Shown here piece by piece: positions 1-9,651 of a DNA stretch of 35,521 nucleotides. Position numbers and translations under genes: made by a program. Numbering within the stretch: position 1 is the first letter of the stretch; every line of letters starts with the position of its first letter. The notes below the pieces were generated by a model. It was not told where the DNA came from. It did not search any database and was given only the letters and a program-made list of their open reading frames with translations. Source of the stretch: Actinopolymorpha alba DSM 45243. GTDB lineage: Bacteria; Actinomycetota; Actinomycetes; Propionibacteriales; Actinopolymorphaceae. The stretch covers positions 30,643-66,163 of the forward strand of contig NZ_KB892750.1 of the NCBI RefSeq assembly GCF_000373925.1. Reading direction: 5' to 3'.

Positions 1-402
1 ACATTGGACAGCGGTGAACAGATCTCCGCAGAGACCGCGAGACTGCTGGCCTGCGACGCCGACGTCATTCCCGCCGTCCTCAACAGCAAAGGCCAAGTAC
101 TCGACCTCGGCCGCACCACCCGCTTCTTCACCGCCGCCCAACGCCACGCACTAGGCATCCGCGACGGCATGGAATGCAACTTCCCAAGCTGCGACCGCCC
201 CGCCAAATGGTGCGATGCACATCACATAACCCATTGGGTAGACGGAGGCCGAACCGACCTCAACAACGGCGTCCTGTTATGCAGCGCCCACCACAACCTC
301 ATCCACAACAGCGACTGGCAAGTCCGCATGGGACCAAACAGCAGACCCGAATACATACCCCCACCCTGGATCGACATCAACCAACACCCCATCCGCACCT
401 AA
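1..402 (+). CDS. HNH endonuclease, DUF222/13E12 family, C-terminal part (5' end outside window)
   Basis: The reading frame is already open at base 1, so the gene begins upstream and only its last 133 residues are seen. They carry an HNH nuclease core: a CNFPSC cysteine pair, the CDAHHITHW histidine block, GGRTDLNN, and LCSAHHNLIH. This order (C-x4-C, HH, GG-TD-x-N, LC-x2-HH) is typical of the C-terminal HNH domain of the DUF222 or 13E12-repeat proteins, which are multicopy in many actinobacteria. Such proteins are presumed metal-dependent DNA nucleases, often of mobile or selfish origin, but their targets are mostly unknown. The gene ends with TAA. The missing N-terminal DUF222 region cannot be judged from this window. 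Confidence 0.85.
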   Translation, partial: TLDSGEQISAETARLLACDADVIPAVLNSKGQVLDLGRTTRFFTAAQRHALGIRDGMECNFPSCDRPAKWCDAHHITHWVDGGRTDLNNGVLLCSAHHNLIHNSDWQVRMGPNSRPEYIPPPWIDINQHPIRT

Positions 403-631
403 CCCGACGTTCGCGTGGGATCGTTGCCGCATGATGCGCTATTTCTGCCGCCGTTGGGACGAGTCCCGCGGCGATGAGCACGATCGCTTGGGGGCACTCG
501 GAGGATGAGTACGGTTGCTTGGCCGAGGCGCCCTTGGAGGTCGCCGAGTTCGAGCCGTTCGAGATATCACGCGATGCTTTCGAGCTCGTCTGGAGGAAGC
601 AGGATGTCGGCTCATCGGCGGCACGTGGCAC
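403..631. other. Convergent intergenic gap, no supported gene
   Basis: This gap separates the end of the HNH gene from the end of the leftward membrane protein gene. Short open frames exist on both strands, but none has a recognisable domain or a ribosome binding site. I see no convincing terminator hairpin. Confidence 0.4.
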
Positions 632-1282
632 CTACTGGACGCCAAGCGTCTGCTTCACGGCCGGACTCAGCGCCACGTCGTTGTCGGGAGCAGGGACAGC
701 TCGACCGCCGGAGATCGTGTAGTACCCCTGAAAAGTGTTGACCAGGCTGGCCGGAGCGTCGGTGTACGAAGCCAACAGGAGTACGTACCGGCCACCGACG
801 GACATCCCAGTCGGCGTCTCGGGCCCCGAGCCTGGCGTCACGTACGCGACCTCGATCTGCCGACCCGCGGCGACCTGTCCCTTTGCCACCTTCTCGACTT
901 CCACTCTCGCGATGGTCTCAGGAAAGCCATTGCTGTCCTGTTCCCGCGTGGAGACGACAGTTCCCCGCAGAATGAGGTCGGCGCGATCCTCCAAAGCTCT
1001 CGAATTCTCGTAGACCGGCTCGTCGACCATCGGCGGCTCGGCGGTGCCTCCGCCGCCGGTCCGGATCGCTGTCCAGCCGATGATGACAGCTACCACCACA
1101 GCCGAAGACGCGGCCAGCACCATGACGAGGCGTCGCCGGCGAGCAACCGTTCGCGGCGCTTGTTCCTGGGCTGTCGTTTCCACAAGTTCCTTCAATTCAT
1201 TGCGGGCACGCTCCGAAAGTTCGGTCGTCCACGGTCCGGGAACCGGGTTCGAGGTACGCATCAGTCGCTTGATCGTGGTCAT
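632..1282 (-). CDS. Membrane-anchored protein encoded with an ECF sigma factor, possible anti-sigma factor
   Basis: 216 residues. An N-terminal cytoplasmic segment of about 45 residues is followed by a basic patch (ARRRRL) and one membrane helix near residues 51-70, then an extracytoplasmic domain of about 140 residues rich in beta-type sequence (ILRGTVVST, ARVEVEKVAKGQ, GGRYVLLLASY). The ATG overlaps the stop of the sigma gene by four bases (ATGA), so the two are surely cotranslated. An ECF sigma gene followed by a single-pass membrane protein is the classic sigma/anti-sigma arrangement, which is why I suggest that role. No zinc-binding HxxxCxxC motif of the ZAS type is present and the N-terminus is short, so direct sigma binding is an inference. 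It could instead be an envelope sensor or simply a target gene. Confidence 0.75.
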   Translation of the reverse strand: MTTIKRLMRTSNPVPGPWTTELSERARNELKELVETTAQEQAPRTVARRRRLVMVLAASSAVVVAVIIGWTAIRTGGGGTAEPPMVDEPVYENSRALEDRADLILRGTVVSTREQDSNGFPETIARVEVEKVAKGQVAAGRQIEVAYVTPGSGPETPTGMSVGGRYVLLLASYTDAPASLVNTFQGYYTISGGRAVPAPDNDVALSPAVKQTLGVQ

Positions 1283-1779
1283 TCTGTTCTCCCGACCTGA
1301 CCTTGAAAGGAATCACGAAAGGCGCGACGTGCCCGGTGCATCCTGACCCACACGGCGGACACCGACACCTGCATGACCTCGGCGATCTCCCGTGCGCTCA
1401 ACCCGTCCCAGTACGCCAGTACAAGGACCTGTCGGTGATGCTCGTCGAGACTGGACACGACGGCTTGCACGATCTCCACCGAGGACGGAGTCGTCTGGCG
1501 GGTCTTCAACTCCGCTTCAGCCGCTTGGAGCAACCGCTCCGAGCGGAACAGCGATCGGTGATGGTTTCTGAGCAGATTCTGCGCCGTCACGAACAGCCAA
1601 CCAGGCGACAACGGGGAGGACCCGTCAACGGTCCGCGCCCACGCGATCTTGAAGACCTCGGCGGCGAGGTCCTCCGCCTCGCTCTCGTCGCCGACCCGCC
1701 GCATCACGAACCGGAGCACGCGGCCGTAGTTGTCGCGGTAGAGCCCGATGAACCGCGCCTCCGCCTTCCGGTCCGCCAC
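1279..1779 (-). CDS. RNA polymerase sigma factor, ECF (sigma-70 family)
   Basis: About 166 residues, the usual length of an ECF sigma factor that has only regions 2 and 4. Region 2 runs from FIGLYRDNYGRVLRF through ESEAEDLAAEVFKIAW, which recognises the -10 element and binds core polymerase. Region 4 lies in the last 60 residues (RQVLVLAYWDGLSAREIAEV, then VSAVWVRMHRARR), a helix-turn-helix for the -35 element. A GTG at 1779 is preferred as start because a GAGGGGCGGA stretch lies about seven bases upstream; an ATG at 1794 is possible but has its GAGGT directly abutting. The 3' end overlaps the membrane protein gene by four bases. Its regulon is unknown. Confidence 0.9.
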   Translation of the reverse strand: MADRKAEARFIGLYRDNYGRVLRFVMRRVGDESEAEDLAAEVFKIAWARTVDGSSPLSPGWLFVTAQNLLRNHHRSLFRSERLLQAAEAELKTRQTTPSSVEIVQAVVSSLDEHHRQVLVLAYWDGLSAREIAEVMQVSVSAVWVRMHRARRAFRDSFQGQVGRTE

Positions 1780-1850
1780 AGATCCGCCCCTCATACCTCA
1801 TGAATGTCCGGAGTCAGGCAGATCCTTACCGCAGGCGGGCGCGGCTTTCG

Positions 1851-3446
1851 TCACTCGGGCGTTGAGGGCAGCAGATGGTGGGTACGCGGGGTCCCGGCGA
1901 TGTGAGAGAAGGCGGCGTCCTCGATGGCCTTGTCTTCGGCAGTGAGACGTCCGTCGTGTTGGCGTTGGTGTTCCTGCCAGGTGGACACTTCGAACTGCTC
2001 GATGAACAGACGGACGTCCTCGCCGACCCGGTAGAGGCGCCACCGGGTCGCGCCGCTGCGAAGCCTCGATCGACGCATTGCCCGCATGGCGGCGAGGAAG
2101 GCGGGCTGGTGGTCGTCGTCGACTTCGTACTGAATGGACACCACGACCGGGCCGACGGTCGGGTCGGGATCGACAGCGAGGCGGGGGGTGTCCCAGTACG
2201 CGAGCGGCGAGCGGTCGAGCTGGTGGCTGTCGGGCACCCGGAGGACGCGACCGGCCGCGGCGCTGAACCCGACGAGGGCGGCCGCCGCGAGCAGCGCCAC
2301 TCTCAGGCTGGTGAGTTGGGTGACCAGCCCCCAGATCGGGGCGGCGACAGCTTGGGTACCAAGGAACACCATGAGGTAGACCGCGATCACCCGGGCACGG
2401 ACCCAGCCGGGCAGGAACAGCTGCAGCTCGGAGATGACAGTGGCCACGGTCGCCGTCCAACCGATTCCACACACCACGAGCAGCGGCATCGCCACAGACA
2501 TCGAGGAGGTGACGGCGACAGCGGCGAAGGCGAGTGCGAACGCCGCCCCGGCCACAGCGAGCACGGTGTTCGACGACAGCCGTTGCTTGACTCGGCCGAG
2601 CCCGAGCGCGCCGACAACGGCACCGACGCCGAGTGCCGCGAACAGGACTCCGTAGCCGTCGGCCGCGAGTCCGAGCTGTCGGCTCGCGATCAGCGGCAGC
2701 AGCGCCCACACCGCGCCGGCAGGAAAGACGAAGGTGGCGAAGCGGAGCAGGATCGTTCGGACGACCGGTTCGTGTCGTACGTAACGGCTACCGGCCCGCA
2801 GGGCGGGGATGAACCGTTCGCGCTCACCCCTGGTGACCCTGGGCCGGCGCCAGGCGAGCAGGACGACGGCGAGGACGGTAGTGGCGACGGCATTCAGAGC
2901 GAAGACGGGTGGGACACCCCAGTAGGCGATCACGAATCCGGCCAGGGCCGGCCCGGCGGCTCGGGCGACGTTGACGCTGACCATGTCCAGCCGGGTCGCG
3001 GCTGCCAGCTCGTTCCGCGGCACAAGTTCGGTGATCAGGGCCTGCCAGGTGGGCGACGACATCGCCTGGCCGGCCCCGACCAGGAACGTGAACGTCAGCA
3101 ACAGCGCCGGCGGCATCATCCCCAGCGCGGTGAGTACGGCGAGCAGGACCGCGACCCCGATGAAGTACACCTGGACGACGAACAGCAGCCCGCGCCGGTC
3201 GAACGCATCCGCCAGTGCCCCAGCGGGAAGCGCGAGCAGCATCATCGGCAGCGTGCTCGCGGTCTGCACCAGCGGCACGATCGTGGCCGCTCGCGGGTCG
3301 TTCACGAACAACCACTGCGCACCCACGGTCTGCGCCCACGTCCCGACGCTGGAGATCACCACCCCCAGCCAGAGCCAGAAGAACGCCCGGCGACGGAACG
3401 GCGCCCACGATCGGACGGTGTGCGGCGTGGCGCGTTCTGCCCTCAT
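1851..3446 (-). CDS. MFS transporter, MFS_3 (EntS-like) type, with C-terminal soluble domain
   Basis: About 531 residues. The first 400 or so contain the membrane helices of a major facilitator, starting with FFWLWLGVVISSVGTWAQTV and the between-helix motif ALADAFDRR after helix 2. This start pattern matches the enterobactin-exporter-like MFS_3 group. After the helices, roughly residues 430-520 form a soluble alpha/beta domain (VVSIQYEVDDDHQPAFLAAM, TRWRLYRVGEDVRLFIEQF, STWQEHQRQH) resembling antibiotic-biosynthesis-monooxygenase-like ferredoxin folds; this tail is known from other members of the group. The substrate cannot be read from sequence; small-molecule export is the family expectation. 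ATG at 3446 was chosen; a GTG at 3455 is also in frame. It lies 71 bases upstream of the sigma-gene start and may be independent. Confidence 0.88.
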   Translation of the reverse strand: MRAERATPHTVRSWAPFRRRAFFWLWLGVVISSVGTWAQTVGAQWLFVNDPRAATIVPLVQTASTLPMMLLALPAGALADAFDRRGLLFVVQVYFIGVAVLLAVLTALGMMPPALLLTFTFLVGAGQAMSSPTWQALITELVPRNELAAATRLDMVSVNVARAAGPALAGFVIAYWGVPPVFALNAVATTVLAVVLLAWRRPRVTRGERERFIPALRAGSRYVRHEPVVRTILLRFATFVFPAGAVWALLPLIASRQLGLAADGYGVLFAALGVGAVVGALGLGRVKQRLSSNTVLAVAGAAFALAFAAVAVTSSMSVAMPLLVVCGIGWTATVATVISELQLFLPGWVRARVIAVYLMVFLGTQAVAAPIWGLVTQLTSLRVALLAAAALVGFSAAAGRVLRVPDSHQLDRSPLAYWDTPRLAVDPDPTVGPVVVSIQYEVDDDHQPAFLAAMRAMRRSRLRSGATRWRLYRVGEDVRLFIEQFEVSTWQEHQRQHDGRLTAEDKAIEDAAFSHIAGTPRTHHLLPSTPE

Positions 3447-3558
3447 CCGGCCCACCGCGGGTTGTCCATGCCGTCGACGTTAAACCGGCACGGACCGCGC
3501 GTGGGAGTTACTGTCAGTACCCCTCACGCAGGCCCCCACGCGGCATCCGTCGCCAGGG

Positions 3559-4772
3559 TCAGGGTGTGGCCAGCGCTTCCGTCGGGGACAGCCGGGCCGC
3601 ACGGATCGCGGGGTAGAGCCCCGCGACGCCACCGATGAGCGTGGTGGCCGCGAGGGCACCCGCGGTCGCCCACGCTGGCACCACCGCCGGCCACGACTGG
3701 TACGCGGCGTACCCGGTGGTGACGGCGACACCAAGCAGCACCCCGCCCACGCCGCCGAGCGTGGACAGCAGGAGCGATTCGGCGAGGAACTGCAGCCGGA
3801 TCTGTCCTCGGGTCGCGCCGAGCGAGCGGCGTAACCCGATCTCGGCCCGGCGCTCCAGAACCGAGATGACCATCGTGTTCGCCACCCCGACTCCGCCTAC
3901 CAGCAGCGCCACCGACCCCAGGCCGAGCAGCAACCCGTTCAGGGTGGCGTCGGCCGCTCGGCGCGCGGCCAGGATGTCGGATGGTCGGGACACGTTCACA
4001 TCGCCGGGTGCTTGCGGGTTGGCGGTGGTGGCCAGAACGCCGCGTACCGCCTCGATCTTGCTGTCCCGCGACCTGGTGTAGACGGTCGTCGCCCGTCCGT
4101 CGAAGCGGAACGCGTCGGTGGCGATGTCCCAGCCGATCAGGACGGCCGTGTCCAGCTCGGGCGCGAGCGTGACCGGGTTGAGTATGCCGATCACGGTGAA
4201 GCGTGCGCCGCCGACCAGAATCTCCGTCTGCGGGCTGGGCCGGCCGATGCCGAGCCGGTCGGCCGTGTCGGCGCCGAGCACCGCCGCTGGGTACCGGCCG
4301 GTCACGCCGTTGAGCCAGACGCCGCTGCGTACGGTCGCGCCCACGGTCTGCGGCAGGCTCACCCGGGCGGCCACCACGGTCAGCCCGTTGGTCTCCACCT
4401 TGGGGATCCTGTCCGACCGGTACGCCTTGGCGCTCGTGATCGCCCCGGTCGCCGACGTGGCGGTGACCGGGCCGATCCGCGCGATCATCGCCTCGGCCTC
4501 GGCCGGCAGCTTGGCGTTCTGGCCCTCCACTGTCTGTCCGGGGGAGACGGTGAGCAGGTTCGTGCCGAGCGCGGCAAGCTGGCGGTTCAGCTCCTCGCGG
4601 GAGGAGGACGAGATGCCCACGACGGCGACCATCGCGGCGATGCCGATCGCGATACCGAGCGCGGACAGCAGCGCCCGGGTCGGGCGGGTGCGCAGGCCGT
4701 CCGCGCCGACCCGGGCCACGTCCCGAGGGGCCATCCGGGCGGGCGAGAGCCGGCGCCCGTCTTGCAGCGCGG

Positions 4773-4779
<7 letters not shown>
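3559..4779 (-). CDS. ABC transporter permease, MacB/FtsX type
   Basis: 406 residues with the MacB-like layout: one membrane helix near the N-terminus ([20 protein letters not shown]), a large extracytoplasmic domain of about 200 residues, then three C-terminal helices forming the FtsX core. The signature [19 protein letters not shown], the coupling region that contacts the ATPase, is present between the first and second C-terminal helices. Family members use ATP hydrolysis on the cytoplasmic side to move the periplasm-facing domain and push lipids, peptides or drugs outward, so here it should act with the adaptor and ATPase encoded just upstream. Its ATG overlaps the ATPase stop by seven bases. 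It is the last gene of the operon. Confidence 0.92.
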
Positions 4780-5464
<685 letters not shown>

Positions 5465-5468
<4 letters not shown>

Positions 5469-6556
5469 CGCGGCATCCCCACGGTCATGCCCTCCGTCAA
5501 CCCGTCGCCGGTGACCTCGACCCGGCCGCTCGCGAAAAGACCGGTCTCCACCTTGAGGTAGTGCGTGGTCGATCCCTCGACGACCTCGACGCCGTACCCG
5601 CCCCCTGCCAGTGCCACCAGCGCCGCCACCGGCACGGTGAGCACGTCCTTGCGCTCGGACGCGGTGAAGACCACAGTGACCGCGGCCGCCTCGATCCCCG
5701 CCGCCTCCGCGGGGTCGCCCAGCGAGACGATCGCCTCGATTCGGGTCTCGGCCTGGCCGCCACCCGGGTCGGTCGACTGCTCGACCACGGTGTAGACCCG
5801 CTCCACCCGGCCGGCCACCTGCTTGCCGTCGGGCATCTGGATCTGCACCTCGACCCCCTTGCGGGCCAGCCGTTGCTGGGACACCTCGAGCCGGGCCGTC
5901 ACCTGGCGGCCGGTCCCGGTGTAGCGCAACACCTCCTGCCCGCCACCGGTGGACTGGTTCACCCCGGCAGTGACGGTGTCGACCCGGATCGCGCCCGGGG
6001 CGAACAGCACCCGGCCCAGCTCGACCCGGCCGGTCCGCGGCAGGCCCAGATCCTTTTGCCATCGCCGCACCGCTCTCGCGGTGGCCCACGTGTACGTGCG
6101 GTCGACAGTGAACCCGCCATAGCCAAGGGCCTTCAGGTTGGCTTCGAGCTGTCGTACGTCCGCACCGGTGACGCCCGGGGCGAGCGTCCGGTAAGCGGCG
6201 ACGTTGCCGTACATCAGTACGACCGGCGCGTTGTCCACCCGGTAGATCGGTCGGCCCCGGCCGATGACGTCGCCGGCCAGCGGCACCTTGGTGATCACAC
6301 CGGCGATCCGGCCCGGCAGCGTGGTCTCGACGCCGTAGCCCAGATCGCCGGACACCTCGTCGGTGTCCAGCATCGTGTGGCGGGTCACCTGCGCGGCGGC
6401 CGGCGGCAGGTCCGCCGTGGGGTTCGGCGTACGCGTGCCGCCTCCGCCGAAGCCCACGGCGGCGACGGTCACCACCCCCGCCGCGAGCACGACCGCACCA
6501 GCTACCGCGATGCCCCGGCCGCGCCGCCTGCGACGCACTGTGGATGGGCTCGTCAC
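5465..6556 (-). CDS. Efflux adaptor (HlyD/RND membrane-fusion type) with peptidoglycan-binding domain
   Basis: 363 residues starting at a GTG that overlaps the lipoprotein stop (GTGA). A basic N-terminus (RRRRRGRG) is followed by one membrane helix at about residues 15-36, so the bulk lies outside the membrane. Residues about 128-182 match a PG_binding_1 fold ([18 protein letters not shown], then [13 protein letters not shown]). The remainder holds beta-barrel and lipoyl-type segments of membrane-fusion proteins, including the C-terminal [20 protein letters not shown] stretch. Actinobacteria use such adaptors with MacB-like permeases, presumably linking the pump to the cell wall since there is no TolC. 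The operon context (ATPase and permease downstream) supports this. Confidence 0.9.
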
Positions 6557-7083
6557 CTCCGCGTCGCTCCCGGGCTCGGGCTCTGCGTGCGAGGCTGCCG
6601 GCAGGTCGCCCTCGCCTGGTCGTAGTCCGGGTCAGTTTGTTCCTGCGGGAGCTGAAAGCCGCCGTTGGCGTCCGGGTCGGGGAAGTTCTCCACCCCGTGG
6701 GCCCGCATGCACCGCGCGTACTCGAGCGCCCCCTCCAGCTTCAGTTCCATATCGGGGGCGTTCAGGACAGGGCGGTCCTGCTTGCACGCTTCTTCCGCCT
6801 TGTGCAGCGTGTCTGCGTCCACCGCACCCTTGCTGCTGTCGAGCCCCCGAAGCCGGACGGTGTCGCCGTCTACTTCTGGGTCGGGCCACGGCAGGCCCTC
6901 CGCCCGCATGCATTGCGCATACTTGATTCCCTGCTCCAGCACGCTGAGACTCGATGTCGGGCTCGGCGCCGGTCCGGAGCTACCCACCGAGGCCACGCCC
7001 TCGCCGTCATCTGCTTTCGAACAGCCGGCCGCCATGACCAGCAGGAGCGGTAGCAGGCAGGCGGCCAGGACACGTTTTCTCAT
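6553..7083 (-). CDS. Putative lipoprotein, first gene of the efflux operon
   Basis: 176 residues from an ATG at 7083. The N-terminus [20 protein letters not shown] ends in a cysteine at residue 21, a lipobox-type signal with A-A-G at the -3 to -1 positions, so it should be lipid-anchored on the outer face of the membrane. The mature part has two similar segments ([20 protein letters not shown] and [20 protein letters not shown]), an internal repeat of the form YAxCMRAxG-x3-xPDP; this repeat is common in actinobacterial proteins encoded beside such ABC exporters. The role is unknown; a substrate-capturing or sensing subunit is a guess. Its stop overlaps the adaptor start. Confidence 0.85.
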   Translation of the reverse strand: MRKRVLAACLLPLLLVMAAGCSKADDGEGVASVGSSGPAPSPTSSLSVLEQGIKYAQCMRAEGLPWPDPEVDGDTVRLRGLDSSKGAVDADTLHKAEEACKQDRPVLNAPDMELKLEGALEYARCMRAHGVENFPDPDANGGFQLPQEQTDPDYDQARATCRQPRTQSPSPGATRR

Positions 7084-7117
7084 TGCTTCAGTGCAGCCGC
7101 GGGCCCGCAACAGCACC

Positions 7118-7150
7118 GTTACCGCGCCTGTAACGCCGGTGTAATGCCCG
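7118..7150. promoter_or_regulatory. Candidate response-regulator operator in the divergent promoter region
   Basis: Between the leftward lipoprotein gene and the rightward response regulator gene lie two 11-base near-repeats, TGTAACGCCGG (7129-7139) and TGTAATGCCCG (7140-7150), matching at 9 of 11 positions. A partial third copy, GTTACCGCGCC, begins at 7118. Spacing of one helical turn is what OmpR-type regulators bind head to tail. This is inference from position and spacing only. Confidence 0.4.
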
Positions 7151-7184
7151 ACCGCGGAGACTGCCGGTCAAGGAGGATGTGCGG

Positions 7185-7835
7185 GTGCGGGTGCTGCTGA
7201 TCGAGGACGAGGTGCTGTTGGCCGAGCAGGTCGCCGACGGGCTGCGCGACCAGGGCATGGCGGTCGACCTCGCCGCCGACGGGATCGACGGCCTGCACAA
7301 GGCCGGCGCGAACCGGTACGACGTAATCGTGCTCGACCGCGACCTGCCGCTCGTCCACGGCGACCAGGTGTGCACGGCGTTGGCCGCGAGTGGCAGCGAC
7401 GCCCGGATCCTCATGCTCACGGCGGCGGGCGAGGCGGCTGACCGGGTCGCCGGCCTGATCCTCGGCGCCGACGACTACCTGCCCAAGCCGTTCGTCTTCG
7501 ACGAACTGGTGCTGCGCATCCGCGCGCTGGCTCGCCGGGCCAACAACGCGCCCCGGGTCCTGCGGAGCGCCGGCCTGACCTTCGACACCGCGCGGCGCGT
7601 CGTCACCCGCGACGGCCGCATCATCCCGCTGACCACGAAGGAGCTCGCCGTGCTGGAGATCCTGATGGTCGCCGACGGTGCCGTCGTCAGTGCCGAGGAT
7701 CTGCTGGAACGGGCGTGGGACGAGCACGCCGACCCGTTCACCGCGACCGTCCGGGTCACCATCGCCCGGCTGCGCCGCAAGCTGGGCGACCCGCCGCTGA
7801 TCGAGACCGCTGTCGGCGCGGGGTACCGGCTGTGA
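7185..7835 (+). CDS. Two-component response regulator, OmpR/PhoB family
   Basis: 216 residues. The receiver domain shows the acidic pair at E7/D8, the phosphoacceptor D51 in VIVLDRDLP, T79 and K101 in DDYLPKPF. The C-terminal half is a winged helix DNA-binding domain (ITLTTKELAVLEIL-like start, then VRVTIARLRRKLGDPP with the recognition helix, ending AVGAGYRL). GTG at 7185 is preferred because the strong AAGGAGG at 7170-7176 is eight bases upstream; an in-frame GTG at 7179 would be only two bases from it. The gene overlaps the kinase gene by four bases (GTGA). It faces the efflux operon, its probable target. Confidence 0.94.
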   Translation: MRVLLIEDEVLLAEQVADGLRDQGMAVDLAADGIDGLHKAGANRYDVIVLDRDLPLVHGDQVCTALAASGSDARILMLTAAGEAADRVAGLILGADDYLPKPFVFDELVLRIRALARRANNAPRVLRSAGLTFDTARRVVTRDGRIIPLTTKELAVLEILMVADGAVVSAEDLLERAWDEHADPFTATVRVTIARLRRKLGDPPLIETAVGAGYRL

Positions 7836-9064
7836 AGCCGCGCTGGAAGCACCCGTCGATCCGGCTGCGGCTGGCCCTTGTGTACGCGGTCGTGCTCGTG
7901 GCGACCTGCGCGGCCCTTCTCGCGCTCAATTACGCACTGCTGTATCAGAGTCTCTACAGCGACATCGACGCCCCGACGCTGGCCGAGATGGAAGCGATAG
8001 CAAGCGCTCCGCCAGAAGGAGACGCGTGGCTGACGGGCGAGAAGCTCAGGGCCTACCAGACCAAGCAGGCCGAGATCGCCCGGCTCCGGGACGACATGCT
8101 GCTGAGCACCGCCGGAACCTCCGCGATCGCGCTCGCGATCACAGCCATGGTGGGGCTCGGGGTCTCCTGGGTGGTCGCTGGCCGCATGCTTCGGCCGCTG
8201 CGTACACTCACCGCCGCCACCCGGCGGATCTCCCAGGACCGGCTGCACGAGCGCATCGCGCTCTCCGGGCCGCGCGACGAGCTCAAGGAACTGGCCGACA
8301 CCTTCGACCAGATGGTGACCAGACTGGAAGCCTCGTTCAAGAGCCAGCGAAGGTTCATCGCCGACGCCGCACACGAGCTGCGTACGCCCCTGTCGATCGT
8401 GCGTACCGGCGCCGAGGTCCAGTTGGCCAAGCGGCACAGCACCTCCGAACAGTGGGAGGCCACAGCCCATCGCGTGCTTGTTGCGACTGGTCGAGCCGAA
8501 CGCATGCTGGATGGCCTGCTGGCATTGGCCCGCAGCGACAGCGGCGTCATCGTTCGCGAGCCGCATGACCTGGCGGTCGCAGCAGCCGGGGCGCTGAGCG
8601 AGGCGGACGGCGAAGCCGAGCGCGCCGGGTTGACCATCACCACCGACCTGCGCCCGGCGCCGGTCAACGGCGACCCGGTCCTGCTGGACCGCCTGGTGAG
8701 CAACCTCGTCGACAACGCGATCCGGCACAACCAGCCAGGCGGTTGGGTCGAGGTGGTGACCGGTCACGGCGGCGGGGAAGCAGTCGTCACGGTACGCAAC
8801 AGTGGCGACCGCATCTCCCCGACCGAGGTCGACCGGCTGTTCGAGCCGTTCCAGCGGCTCGCGTCTGACCGCACCGCGGGCTCCAGATCAACGGGCCTGG
8901 GCCTTGCCATCGTCAGGTCCATCGTGCACGCCCACGGCGGCACGGTCACGGCGGCGCCGAACACCGGCGGCGGGCTGACCGTCACCCTCAAGCTGCCGGC
9001 AGGACACGCCCCACAAGCCAGCGACTCATCTCAAACCGATTCGCCGGGCGTTAGATACCGGTAG
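7832..9064 (+). CDS. Sensor histidine kinase
   Basis: 410 residues starting at the GTG that overlaps the regulator stop. Two membrane helices (about residues 11-34 and 94-116) flank a short extracytoplasmic loop of only about 60 residues. A HAMP domain follows (RMLRPLRTLTAATRRISQDR). The dimerisation/phosphoacceptor domain contains H181 in AAHELRTPLSIV. The ATPase domain has the N-box LVSNLVDNAIRHN, G1-like motif DRLFEPFQRL and G2 motif GLGLAIVRSIVHAHGG. The short sensor loop fits intramembrane or membrane-proximal sensing of envelope stress. The last 34 bases overlap the convergent hydrolase gene. Confidence 0.94.
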   Translation: MKPRWKHPSIRLRLALVYAVVLVATCAALLALNYALLYQSLYSDIDAPTLAEMEAIASAPPEGDAWLTGEKLRAYQTKQAEIARLRDDMLLSTAGTSAIALAITAMVGLGVSWVVAGRMLRPLRTLTAATRRISQDRLHERIALSGPRDELKELADTFDQMVTRLEASFKSQRRFIADAAHELRTPLSIVRTGAEVQLAKRHSTSEQWEATAHRVLVATGRAERMLDGLLALARSDSGVIVREPHDLAVAAAGALSEADGEAERAGLTITTDLRPAPVNGDPVLLDRLVSNLVDNAIRHNQPGGWVEVVTGHGGGEAVVTVRNSGDRISPTEVDRLFEPFQRLASDRTAGSRSTGLGLAIVRSIVHAHGGTVTAAPNTGGGLTVTLKLPAGHAPQASDSSQTDSPGVRYR

Positions 9065-9627
9065 CCGCTGACGGTCTCCTCGGCGAGCCAGCCGTTCACG
9101 CTGCTGAGGCCGCGATCGTTGATCTGGGCGTCGTGGATCGCGAACGCCCGCTGCGGTTTGATCGCCTTGACGAAATCGATCGCCTCAGCCATCTTCATCC
9201 ACGATCCCTGGGCTGGAACCAGGAGCGTCTCGATCGGCTGCTCGGGGACGTGCAGCGAATCACCGGGGTGGTAGATCGCCTCGTCGACGATGTAGCCGAG
9301 GTTGGCGCAGTCCGGTTGGCCGCCGTAGATGAACGCGTGCCGCCCGCCGACCGCGCCTACCTGGAAGCCGGCGGCGGTGAACTCCTGACCGGAGGACACC
9401 CCGGTGACCTCCAGCAGTGGAATGTCCGCTTCGGCCGGGGCATAGACCGGTACGCCGAGCCCAGCCAGGCGAAGGACATCGATGTGATCGGCGTGTTCGT
9501 GAGTCACCAGCACGGCATCCGCACCGGTCAGGGCAGTTGGCTCGCTCCACGTCCCGGGATCGATGACCAGCACCCGGCCATCGTGTTCGAGCCGTACACA
9601 CGCGTGGGTGTACTTCGTGATCCGCAC
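9031..9627 (-). CDS. Metallo-beta-lactamase-fold hydrolase (UlaG/YtnP-like)
   Basis: 198 residues from a GTG at 9627; an in-frame TTG three codons upstream is less likely. The metal motif HEHADH is at residues 43-48, preceded by the strand VLVIDPG. Further candidate metal ligands are the histidine in GGRHAF, the aspartate in IYHPGDSLH and the histidine in FAIHDAQ near the C-terminus. This places it in the MBL superfamily of two-metal hydrolases, of the short group often annotated as L-ascorbate-6-phosphate lactonase-like. The substrate is unknown. The gene is convergent with the kinase gene and overlaps its 3' end by 34 bases. Confidence 0.88.
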   Translation of the reverse strand: MRITKYTHACVRLEHDGRVLVIDPGTWSEPTALTGADAVLVTHEHADHIDVLRLAGLGVPVYAPAEADIPLLEVTGVSSGQEFTAAGFQVGAVGGRHAFIYGGQPDCANLGYIVDEAIYHPGDSLHVPEQPIETLLVPAQGSWMKMAEAIDFVKAIKPQRAFAIHDAQINDRGLSSVNGWLAEETVSGYRYLTPGESV

Positions 9628-9651
9628 GGCGTCCAACCTATGCCGGCCGCG

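Noticed and set aside
474-722. 82-codon plus-strand frame after the HNH gene
   Set aside because: It overlaps the 3' end of the leftward membrane protein gene and has no ribosome binding site or known domain.
1875-3638. 587-codon plus-strand open frame
   Set aside because: It lies opposite the clear MFS transporter gene, is rich in Arg, Gly, Asp and His with no domain, and is a by-product of high GC.
5469-6089. N-terminal extension of the ABC ATPase frame
   Set aside because: It overlaps the adaptor gene in another frame and is Arg/Gly-rich; the ATPase family begins at MIELTDV.
7475-8767. 430-codon minus-strand open frame
   Set aside because: Antisense to the response regulator and kinase genes, without motif or ribosome binding site.
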